From Bathynomus jamesi (taxonomy: Eukaryota > Arthropoda > Malacostraca > Isopoda > Cirolanidae), in the NCBI GenBank assembly GCA_023014485.1, contig JAJOZX010000923.1, positions 605,501 to 669,500 of the forward strand: DNA of 64,000 nucleotides, written 5' to 3'. The notes beneath the pieces are model-generated. The model was not told the DNA's origin. It ran no database searches and saw nothing but the letters and a program-made list of their open reading frames with translations. This document shows, piece by piece, positions 55,071 to 64,000 of this stretch. The position numbers were made by a program, and so were the translations under genes. The first letter of the stretch is position 1. Every line of letters begins with the position of its first letter.

Positions 55071-56159
55071 TATTTCTCAAATTATAATCTATTTATTAAA
55101 CCTAACTTATATTCTTTCCAATTTAGTATTATGCATTTTATTATTATGTGTTTATTAATAAACCCAATTTTACAATTCCGACACTCCAAGAACAAAGATC
55201 TTTCCAACGGCCTAATGCTGAGAGTCCAACGTTGAGCGGTTTCTGAGAAAAACGCAGGACAGACACAAGAACAGAAACTGCGGAATATTATTATGTATTA
55301 TTATATCACGTTGTAACATAAATTCTGCTCGATTAGAAAACGGACGATAAATAACACTAACGAACGCCAATTTTGCTGATTTAATTCTAACGCCTGTTTT
55401 TAGGTAACTTTGGTGTGCTGATTTAAAAAATCACCTTAGTTTTTGCCTATCACGTCAGGTTTTCGAGCAATCAAATACGGAGATATCGCATTTTGGCAGG
55501 GTTATGCCCAATTTTTTTCTTTTCAAAAAATAAGTTTTTACATACTCAGAATCAGCATGGAAAAGTAAACAATTGTGCAGGGAGTGAACTTTAATATACA
55601 ATGGTAATATTGACACATAAAGTGATTAAAAGTGTTTAAATAAGCAAAAAATGAATCCATGATCATGACGTCACGCTCACACCTGGAGAAATCACAGATA
55701 CCCAAGATTTTAATATGTTGTACATGACCTTTAGATTTAATGCGCAGATTTGCGTATTCCACAGATAAAATTTTAACAGTAAAACAGCTGTTAACAGGTC
55801 TCAAAATTCATCAATTTTGATAAGTGCCCTTCATGGATCACCCAAAATAGGCATATTGCATTGCACATTGCACGGAAACCGGATGTGATGGACAAAATCT
55901 AAGGTGATTTTTTAAATCAGCACATCAATATTATCCAGAAACAGGTCTTAGAATTAAATCAGCAGCAAAAGATTTTTTTTTTTGTTGGGCGGTGTAATAG
56001 AATAACCTCAAGATACAGTAATGTGAAATAGTTTTAGAAATGTTGCAAAAATACACGCAGCGACAGGTTCGCACATGTTTTATCACGATATTTTCTCTGG
56101 TGTTTTTTATCCAGTTACGTATAACGCCACCCCTACGATATTACAGTAATTGAAAAAAC
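55071..56159. repeat. MITE with 65-bp inverted ends (55375-55963) and unannotated DNA
   Basis: GCTGATTTAATTCTAACGCC through TTAAAAAATCACCTTAG at 55375-55440 is inverted at 55897-55963, giving a 589-bp foldback. The interior has no gene. The DNA from 55964 to 56159 precedes the next mariner and probably includes its 5' end, but I could not define the TIR. Confidence 0.65.
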
Positions 56160-57386
56160 ATGAAAAACATGGAGCCCACGAAAGAGCATATTCGACATGT
56201 GATGCTGGATAAGTTCCATAAAGGATCTAATGCTAGTGAATCCCCAAGAAACATTCAAAGAGTTTATGGAAATGATGTTGTGAGCGAATGGATGTGTAGG
56301 AGATGGTTTGAGAAGTTCAGAAGTAGAGACTTCAGTCTGAAAGATTATCAACGAACAGGACGACCAAATGAGTTAGATGAAGAGTTGCTGAAAGCAACAG
56401 TGGAGGAAAACACAACGGTAACTGTAAGAGAACTTGGCCTGCAACTCGGCGTTAGCCATATGACCATTCATCGTCATTTGAAGCTGTTAGGAAAAGTAGT
56501 GAAGGTTGGAAAATGGGTTCCGCATGATTTGTCACAAGCGAATCTTCAACATCGAATCGATATTTGCACATCACTGCATTCTCGGCAACTGCAGGCACCG
56601 TTTTTGAATCGGATCGTCACTGGGGATGAAAAATGGGTCCTCTATAACCACGCTTCTCAAACTAGGGGTCGCATAAATATTATTGGGGGTCGCAGAAACA
56701 TTTGAAAATATTATTTTTTTCATAAATATACAGTGTTAGTACCTATTGCTTTTATGACATTGAGTGAAGGGTCGCGAAAAAATTTGTCTGATCCAAAGGG
56801 GACGCAAGTGAAAAAAGTTTGAGAAGCCCTGCTCTATAACAATATTAAGCGTCAACATCATTGGCTTAGCCGTGAAACAAAGCCTGAACCTCAGCCATGG
56901 AATGGACCCCATCCAAAGAAAATTTTGTTATGCGTTTGGTGGGATATGCAAGGAATTATTCATTTTGAGCTTCTGCCAGATAACCAAACAATCACGGCTG
57001 AAATCTACTGCCAACAACTCCAACGATTGAAGATGGCATTACAAGAAAAATGTCCTGCATTAATTAATCGCAGCGGTGTTCTATTCCACCAGGATAACGC
57101 GCGCCCTCACACTGCTCGAATCACCACTGCCCAATTGGAGGCATTTGGTCGGGAAAAAATGCCTCCTCCACCTTATTCTCCGGACATCGCACCCTCAGAC
57201 TATCATTTATTCAGAAGTCTGCAACACCACCTAGATGGACAAAAGTTGCAATCCAGGGAAGCTATTGAAAACGAAGTGATCGCTTATTTTAATTCGAAAC
57301 CAAGAGATTTCTTTGAATGTGGCATAAAACTTTTCTACAGGTGGGAGGAGGTTATAGAAAAAGAAGGGAATTATATTGATGATTAA
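56160..57386 (+). pseudogene. DD34D mariner transposase split by a MITE
   Basis: Starts KNMEPTKEHIRHVMLDKFHK. It has helix-turn-helix DNA-binding regions and a TGRPNELDEE linker, RIVTGDEKWVLYN (first Asp), VLFHQDNARPHTARI (second Asp) and PPYSPDIAPSDYHLFRSL (third Asp, 34 residues on), and ends EKEGNYIDD. The only break I see is the 184-bp insertion at 56648-56831 right after WVLYN; the coding sequence resumes in phase. Apart from that insertion the gene looks recent. Terminal repeats were not identified. Confidence 0.88.
56648..56831. mobile_element. 184-bp hAT MITE inside the mariner
   Basis: The ends are CCACGCTTCTCAAACTAGG and the complement of TTTGAGAAGCCCTG (family CAGGGCTTCTCAAA), flanked by an exact 8-bp duplication CTCTATAA (56640-56647 and 56832-56839). 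GGGGTCGC repeats lie near the ends. Non-coding. Confidence 0.9.
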
Positions 57387-57695
57387 TTTGTCATTATGTC
57401 ATTTAATTTTTGTTGCGATAACGTAAAAAATTCGAGCAAATTTGTCCTTATAAGTCATTTAATTTTTGTTCTGAATGAACTAAAAAATCGAGCAGAAGAT
57501 ATGTTACAACCTCTTAGATTAGATGTACCCAGTTTGTAATATTAAATACGAGACAATATTAACAATAGCATTACATTGCATATTCTATGTTTCATAATGC
57601 AATGGGGGGGTCATTTGATAACCTCGTAAATATATATACAGTATATGTATGATATATCATATAACCTTGGTTAACCTTGGTTTTGTTTCCACCGG
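57387..57695. other. Mariner 3' region and unannotated DNA
   Basis: TTGTCCTTATAAGTCATTTA and a near-duplicate GTCATTTAATTTTTGTT (twice) probably belong to the mariner 3' end. Nothing else is recognised. Confidence 0.4.
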
Positions 57696-58125
57696 AATTG
57701 TTCATTCTGACGAAGGTGAAGCTTCTCACTCAACCTTAGACCTACAGTTTAACGTGGAATCCGAACCACGCCCCACCAGCAGCCAAGCCTTTCAAATGTT
57801 CCATGCGATGGTTCCTCATTTCACGAAGGTCATGCTTGTCGCTCCTCCTCTCGAGTTGGCCTGGTGAAGTAGGGAGTTGGTTTCTTGTACTCTCCACCTC
57901 ACATAGCCAGGCACGCCCTGGCCCGGCTCGTCTGGGATTGTTCTGAGCCAGATGTCTAATTTTCTTTTGAAGATGTCCACCGCAACACTACTCATGTTCC
58001 TTAGTTCCTTGGTCAGCTGGTTAAACAGTCTTGGGAGTATTTTGACTTTATTTCAACTTCTCTTCAGGAAGAGTTCAAATAAACTCGAAAGTACTTGGAG
58101 TGGATGTTTCAATTTTCCCTGCGGG
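57696..58125 (-). pseudogene. LINE C-terminal fragment
   Basis: On the minus strand LTKELRNMSSVAVDIFKRKL and DIWLRTIPDEPGQGVPGYV match the last coding block of RT-carrying LINEs (the LR.....FK..LD..L..IPD pattern). The 3' part (57728-57756) contains the CTTAGACCTACAGTTTAACG core found in the 106-bp tandem repeats of the palindromic element. Confidence 0.55.
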
Positions 58126-58184
<59 letters not shown>

Positions 58185-58760
58185 TTTCGCCTTTCTGTCT
58201 GTCTGTCTGTCCTTTATGCAAGCGCAAACCGTTTGACCTAGAGCTACCAAATTTGGCACGGGAACCTCTTATGGGATGAAGAATGTCAACACAGAGTCGA
58301 TCAGCCTGTCTGTTTGTCTGTTTGTATTACGGGCGACAATGTGAAGCTCAAGATTTTCATGACTGTGTTCTTTTCTATAGTTTTATTGACCAAATAATTG
58401 AACCGACAGTAATTGGGAGTTCAATTATTTGGTCAGGGGGTTTTCGGGGATATCTGCTCAGATTCAGAATTCTTGACACAATGTGAAGCTCAAAATTTTC
58501 ACGGCTGCGTTCTTTTCTGTAGTTTAGCTTGTCTGTTTGTCTGTTTGTGAAATTTATCCCGGAGAGTAATGGTGGAAGGGTGGGGGTGGGGGAGGGGTGG
58601 GGTAATGGTGAGGGGTGGGGGTAGTGGGGGAGGGGTGGGGTAATGGTGAGGGGTGGGGGTAGTGGGGGAGGGGTTAGCCCTAAAGTTGCATAAATGGGGT
58701 GAGGGTTTTTTGGGGGCATTCAGTTGACCTAACCGGGCATTCAATTAACCCGGGCAACGC
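58126..58760. repeat. (TA)n, dispersed repeat copies and G-rich minisatellite
   Basis: (TA)n at 58130-58180; reverse-oriented relative of the 22218-22640 repeat (AACCGTTTGACCTAGAGCTA) and CGGCTGCGTTCTTTTCTGTA; (GGGGTGGGGGTAGTGGGGGA)n at 58575-58675; GGCATTCAGTTGACCTAACC at 58718-58745. Confidence 0.7.
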
Positions 58761-59028
58761 GGGTGGCTTGACGAGTGGTGCTACTGACGAAGGTACTGAG
58801 AGAGAGACGTGATGACCAAGACGAGAAAATGGCAAGTGAGGAGTGAGAATGATTTGAGGAAGAAGCTGCATTTTATAGGCTTTGGTGACGTCCTCTGGTG
58901 GTCGCTTCGGGAAATACCACAGAATCTGTGTTTCCTCTGTGGCCCTGTTTCATGCCCATGTGCATAGCCTTGGTTGGATTCCATGATGTTCGAGAATGGC
59001 GGAGAAAGGAATTTCTTTGTCTGACCGC

Positions 59029-59065
<37 letters not shown>

Positions 59066-59213
59066 GTTTTAAAAATTAAATTTATTATAAAGACAAACTA
59101 TTTCCTACAGATAAATTCATTTTATATTTGTGGCAAAAAAATGAAAAACGTTTAGAACTTATAAATACTGTAATTTTGCCGAGTTTAGTTTATTTTTTCC
59201 AATAATTATTTTG
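58761..59213. other. No recognised gene; (TA)n at 59030-59062
   Basis: GC-richer stretch 58761-59025 with TTTTATAGGC and GACGTC, of unknown identity, then (TA)n and AT-rich DNA leading to the candidate exon. Confidence 0.4.
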
Positions 59214-59355
59214 ATGGAGGATTTTCAGCTAGAAGTTGCTTCTAATTCAGCAATAATATTAAATATTACGAAATTGGAGGAGGAACTACTGCCAAATGAG
59301 GCTTTTTATTTTCTAGCGTTCTATTATTCGGCAATTGCGATTATTGCCTTTCTTG
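59214..59355 (+). CDS. Candidate first exon of a seven-transmembrane receptor
   Basis: ATG 59214 opens 47 codons: MEDFQLEVASNSAIILNITK, with a possible N-glycosylation site (NIT), then NEAFYFLAFYYSAIAIIAFL, a good first transmembrane helix. It ends at CTTG|GTAAGT, a consensus splice donor at 59356, splitting a Gly codon (phase 1). A short glycosylated N-terminus running into TM1 followed by a phase-1 intron is a common rhodopsin-family GPCR first exon. No further exon is visible before the next transposon. It could also be chance or a relic. Confidence 0.35.
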
Positions 59356-59751
59356 GTAAGTCTTTTTGCAGTCTTTAGAGCTTCACCGGCATACAAATTA
59401 TTAAGAAATTACAATTGGACGGTGAAATATTTAGTAGGGCCAAGTTAAATTTTGAAAGGAGTGCGATTCCGGTTCATAGAATCCTGTTGTAGATCCAAAA
59501 ATCGCCTTTCAAAAAACTATAGTCATTCTTTTTGGCACATTCAATTCTTTTTTTAAATTAAGAAATAAAAAATTTCATTGATTTTAAAAACAGGTTTTAA
59601 CAATATTTTACTTTTTAAAGAAAACATTTATTCTAAAAAATTATAAACTCATTCGAGAATAAAGAGGGTTTGAACTGTGTACAACTGTATCATATAACAG
59701 TAGAATGGTTCAAGTAGAAATGAGGAGAGAAAGTTTGTCCAATCAGTGGAG

Positions 59752-59800
<49 letters not shown>
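59356..59800. other. Possible intron sequence and (TA)n
   Basis: AT-rich, no gene seen; (TA)n from 59757 is the target of the mariner insertion. Confidence 0.5.
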
Positions 59801-59803
<3 letters not shown>

Positions 59804-60559
59804 GGTGGGCCGTAAGTTTCCATACATAGGAAAAATTAAACGTTTGTTTTTATGTTTCAGATACCCTAAGAATATGCGTTTGACGTAAGATCTTGTTTAC
59901 TGATGAAGCAAATTTTTACGTCAATGGAGAGGTTAATCGGCAAAACATACGTTATTGGAGTAATGCTAACCCTAACTGGCTGAGTCCGACGAAGATGCAA
60001 GGTGCCGGTAAAGTGATGGTGTGGGCCGGGATATGGGGTGACAGAATTATTGGACCAATTTTTGTCAGTGAAAATCTTAATGCCGAAAGGTATCTTAACA
60101 TGTTGCAAGAAGAGATTTTCCCATCCCTGCTAAACGAGGAAGGTAACTTCCCAGTTTACTTCCAGCAAGATGGAGCTCCACCTCATTATGGTCTTCACGT
60201 GCGTCGGTATTTGGATCAGCAGCAGCAGTTTCCGGATGCTTGGATTGGTCGGCGTGGTCCTGTGGAGTGGCCTCCCAGATCCCCAGATCTCACCCCCCTT
60301 GATTTCTATCTTTGGGGGCACTTGAAGGCCATGTGTATCAGGAAAGATACGAGACATAAATCATCTAAAGGAACGTATCACCAACGCCATTACAAGCATA
60401 ACGTCAACTGTGCTAATGCGTGTTCATCAACAGTGGGGAACACGTATTGAAATGTGTTTTCAAAACAATGGCAACCATGTAGAGCATATTATATAAATAA
60501 AAATGGTTGTCCATAAAAAAATGTTTATTTTTCCTATGTATGGAAACTTACGGCCCACC

Positions 60560-60562
<3 letters not shown>
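59801..60562 (+). mobile_element. 762-bp internally deleted Tc1/mariner-like element
   Basis: CAGGGTGGGCCGTAAGTTTC plus 16 further bases is repeated inverted at the right end (TATGGAAACTTACGGCCCAC then CCTG), flanked by TA in a (TA)n array. The transposase's N-terminal DNA-binding half is missing; the catalytic part is open (next entry). The near-identical TIRs suggest a young copy. Confidence 0.9.
59893..60450 (+). pseudogene. Transposase catalytic-domain fragment (mariner-like)
   Basis: [20 protein letters not shown] (first Asp in TDE), [20 protein letters not shown] (second Asp) and [20 protein letters not shown] (third Asp about 43 residues later) form a DDE_3-type domain. After [11 protein letters not shown] a shift ends the homology. 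The N-terminus is deleted. Confidence 0.85.
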
Positions 60563-60639
<77 letters not shown>

Positions 60640-61308
60640 CTTTAGAAGTAGTTACTTATAATATCATTTGAAGGAGTTAAAAAGACTTTCATACAAAGGA
60701 TTTGCAATTAGGATTAAAAAGAGTCGGTCCACCAAGTTCCTCATTATGTATTGTAGGTTCTACAGAGAAAAGACAAAATGTCGTTTTACACTTCTACAGA
60801 AAATGAAGAAGTGAAGAAATACTTGTGTTTGTCTTGGCTTCGACCTCCGTGTAAAGTGTATTAATATACTATTAAAATGCTCAATGTTTAAATGTAAATT
60901 CAATATTCGCGAGGGTATATCCAGAGGTGTGCTCAGGTGGGGAAAGGGGTCCCAACCTGGTGGCCAAATGGTCATTCTAGGACAAATTGGAGAAAAAGAG
61001 GCACTTTCGCGTGGTGCCACGCAAACACACATGTATTACGGCATGGAGAAAAATTTAACTTTTATCATTATTTTGTGATAATGTAAATCCAGTGTAAGTA
61101 GGTATCAGCAAATAAGACAAAAAATTATTTTTATAACCATGTATTCATTTCTAGATATCACAACACACACACAACCATTACAAAATTAATCACACCTACA
61201 TTATCATGATGTTGAAAGATAGCATTTATTTTTTTATTGTTTATTGACAGGAAATTTTATGGAGTTTTCTGGGTGTATCCTGGTACGAGTTTATATAAAC
61301 ACATACTC

Positions 61309-61311
<3 letters not shown>
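60563..61311. other. (TA)n-(TG)n array and unannotated DNA
   Basis: (TA)n-(TG)n at 60563-60638. 60640-61311 has no gene I can support; the open frames there are short and have no domain pattern. Confidence 0.5.

Positions 61312-61395
<84 letters not shown>
61312..61395. repeat. (TA)n array
   Basis: About 84 bp of pure TA dinucleotides. Confidence 0.95.
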
Positions 61396-61396
<1 letters not shown>

Positions 61397-61497
61397 TTAC
61401 CTGTAAAATGAAAATAATATCACGTTTTCGGTTTTGGACATCCGCACGATAACTTAAACTTTTTTATAGGATATTTATTTAATTTTCAACTTCTATA

Positions 61498-61704
61498 TGT
61501 TACAGTAAGATTCTGAAACTAGTGATTTCATGAAATCCCTGAAATTTTCAGCAAGATTGTGAAACTAATGATTTCAATCAGGGAATTTAGGAAGTTACTG
61601 GTTAAGTTAGGTTTGGTTTGGTTTTACCTAACCTAAATTTTATGAAATTCTTAAGTATTTCAGGTATTTCATAAAGCCACTAGTTTCACAATCGTACTGT
61701 AACA
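61498..61704. mobile_element. 207-bp MITE with TGTTACAGTA ends
   Basis: TGTTACAGTAAGATTCTGAA then ACTAGTG at the left is inverted at the right (CACTAGTTTCACAATCGTAC then TGTAACA), flanked by TA. The interior has a second inverted pair around TAACCTAACC. Non-coding. Confidence 0.8.
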
Positions 61705-62699
61705 TATACAGCCTATGTTAACTGCAAATTTTAATGTTATAACTGCATTAAATTTAAATGAATACTTTAAATAAGATGAATTTGGGAGATTTAAGATGGC
61801 TGCATATCTTATTCCTTAGAAAATGATGCAGTGTTCCATGATTGTGGTCTTCGTTCTGTTTTCATACTTTTTGTCTTCATTCTTCGCTCACTCTATATCC
61901 TCGATCTCACATCCCTACCATCTAATCAGTTCAAAGACGGAATGCCCGTCGATTCCAGTTCAATCCGGTTAAGGTAGCAGCAGTTTCCACCACGGAAAGT
62001 GTTCCGACTCGCGTATAAATTTGGGAAAGAAAAAACTCCAACAGTAAATTGGTTCAAAGATAATAAAAATAATTTTAGTATATCATTTTCTGTTACTCAT
62101 TATTCATTTGTTGTCATAAAATATTATTAATTCCAACTGCATAACTCAAGTTTACTTTTTAGTGAAATCTATGCGTTGTACATCATTATTATAAAATAAT
62201 TACAATTTAAATCTTTCAACATTTTAGATTAAATTTCAAAATAATTCATGGTTCCAGGGCCGTTTCTAGCCATTAGGGGGCCCTAAGCAGTATACCCATT
62301 TGAGGCCCCACCCCTCCATCCACCAACTCACGCCTTACTACATCACCTCAGCACACTCGTACAAAAAATGGCTGTGTTAATAAAAAACAATTATGAAACA
62401 ATTTTAATGAAACATTTATGTCCAAAACAACAAATATGTACTTTCAGAAGACAAATAGAAAAAAATACTCTTCCTGAAATTCCTGAAAATTAGCTTATAC
62501 ATTATTTAGAATAAATGACAGAACTATGTATAAAAAAATAATGCAATTATCAACTACCAAACAATTACTAACTCTACGATACAATCGTGTAATAGCTAAC
62601 AGTTATACAGAACAGTTTGTATCTTCAAAATTTTTGCCTCCTAGATTTTTTATGGGCGAAATCATCAATAACATCATCATATGAAATCTCCCTGTCAAC
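61705..62699. other. No recognised gene
   Basis: AT-rich DNA. The last 450 bp probably include the 3' end of the hAT transposon that follows (CAGGGCCGTTTCTAGCCATT near 62257 is a hAT-like terminus), but I did not find its partner. Confidence 0.4.
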
Positions 62700-64000
62700 G
62701 TCCTGGTTGATGCTTATGATGCCAAGGCCACTGAAGCGATCCTTCCCCATTGATTTATCTGAGGTAGTTCTTGATTAGCTTCATCTTAGAGAAGCTCCTC
62801 TCGGCTGATGCTACTGTCACAGGTAGAGTGCAGGCAATTCTTAGTGCAACCCAGAGATTGGGGTATAGTTCCTCCAGTTGCTTCTGATGAATGAAGGAGA
62901 GAAGCTCCAATGCAGCCATGTTGTGTGAAGGTAAAGTCGGCAAGTTCTCTTCCATCAATGTCAGAGTCAGCTCCAGAGCTCAGTATCTTAGAGAGCTTTT
63001 CACACTTGCAGGACAAGTCTTCCTTGTTCATTGTGGTGAAGTTTAGGAGAACCCCAAATATGTCCCTCACATCATCTAATGTTTTGAATCTCTCATTTAT
63101 TGACCCGATGGCACAATCCACCACCACATTGAAAAATTTGACTTCCAGCCTCTTTAAGGCTTCTGTAAATGATTCGTCAGGAGCTTCGTAAGCAAAGTAC
63201 TTTTTTGTGGATCTGAGCCTCTTCTCCTTCAGCACAGCCTCCACATTCATTTCCTCACATATGTCCCTAGCTACGACTTGTGCTGCAACAAAACCTGTGT
63301 TTCTGTAGCTGGTGAGTGAGTCTTTTGTTTTTGTGAGGAGGTTGACTGCCACATCAAACTGCATTGTAGGAGACTGCAGAAGTTTGCTCACATGGTTAAC
63401 TGCATGAAGAATGTCATACCATACTACTGTGCAAATCTGAAAGCGATAAGACCCTACCTCCTCTGCAAGTGCTTGTGCTTCAGTCCTGGCTATGGCATCT
63501 GTGGCATTGTGTCTGACTTCCAACAGGGCCTCTCTGATGTTGTGGCCCTGGTATCGCACAGCCTCAATGCTCTTAAGCCGGCTCTCCCACCTGGTTTCAC
63601 TCCAAGACTTGAGTGTTATGTTCACGTGCTTCTTTAGGATTGTCCATCTCTGTGTAGCTGCTGCAAAAAGGTTGTACAATTTTTGTACGTTGCCAAAGAA
63701 GCTGATGGCATCTGTGGAAGCTTTAGCTGCATCAGCCACTACAAAATTCAGAGTGTGAGCCCCACATGGAACATAGAGTGCACGACAGTTCTTCTCTAAT
63801 AACTTTGCCTGAACACCTTTGTTCTTGCCCTTCATGTTCGCTCCGTTGTCATATGACTGTCCTCTGCAGTCATCAAAGTGAATACTCAGTTCATCTAGTC
63901 TCTTCAGAATCAGAACTGATAAACCCAGGCCTGTACTTTCTGAAGCCTCAAGAAAGCCCAAGAAGTATTCTTTTATTTCTGGTACTTCACCCATTTTAAC
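62700..64000 (-). pseudogene. ZMYM1-like hAT transposase, C-terminal part, running off the window
   Basis: The minus strand from the window edge reads SESTGLGLSVLILKRLDELS, DCRGQSYDNGANMKGKNKGV, CGAHTLNFVVADAAKAS and LKSWSETRWESRLKSIEAVR, the RNase-H-like domain of the hAT group related to ZMYM1/DUF4371 proteins. Near 62925 a frameshift separates it from the C-terminal dimerisation motif LPVTVASAERSFSKMKLIKN. That motif and the single late shift point to a moderately young copy. The N-terminus and the left TIR are beyond the window. Confidence 0.82.

Overview
The window is nuclear DNA from an animal, not a microbe. It has very long (TA)n, (GA)n, (TG)n and (CTAC)n arrays, Tc1/mariner, hAT, Merlin and Helitron remnants, LINE fragments, tRNA-headed SINE pieces and probable splice sites. 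The mix suits an arthropod, possibly a crustacean or chelicerate, but the sequence alone does not fix the taxon. Almost everything recognisable is mobile DNA; the only candidate host exons are weak (59214-59355 and about 5406-5871).

Region 1 (1-19094) is Polinton/Maverick (adintovirus-like) DNA in two opposed copies. Copy A (1 to about 4865) has the start of a protein-primed PolB on the minus strand, then a packaging ATPase (split by an intact mariner) and a small basic/hydrophobic gene on the plus strand. Copy B (about 6160-19094) has, on the minus strand, a protease fragment, major capsid, basic core protein, penton-like minor capsid, integrase, a conserved Polinton hypothetical gene, and a fused small gene/ATPase. 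On the plus strand it has PolB followed by a packed module of genes I do not recognise (called M1, M2a, M2b and M3), then a terminal region ending in CATACTACT at 19094. Most of these genes carry frameshifts or stops.

Region 2 (19095-23603) holds a secreted-protein-like reading frame, hAT fragments, MITEs and a tRNA-derived SINE head.

Region 3 (23604-39785) is the most unusual part. It is a 16.2 kb element bounded by AGTAGTATAG and CTATACTACT, flanked by a 5-bp direct repeat CATGC, and built as a near-perfect palindrome with arms of about 8.0 and 7.8 kb around a spacer of about 0.4 kb. Its ends match the right end of copy B. Each arm carries a piece of Polinton integrase, copies of M1 and M3, M2 remnants, and one copy of a gene of the IER2/IER5 immediate-early-response family with a TATA box and a CRE-like site. 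The left IER copy is intact; the right one is frameshifted. I read this as a non-autonomous Polinton relative with giant terminal inverted repeats that captured a host stress-response gene.

Region 4 (39786-64000) is a transposon graveyard: Helitron and Merlin pieces, a tRNA-headed SINE foldback, an RTE tail, a LINE inserted in a (CTAC)n array, a 4.6 kb element with terminal inverted repeats and a mariner nested in it, a mariner split by a 184-bp hAT MITE, a 762-bp deleted mariner, a possible first exon of a seven-transmembrane receptor, and a ZMYM1-like hAT transposase running off the right edge.
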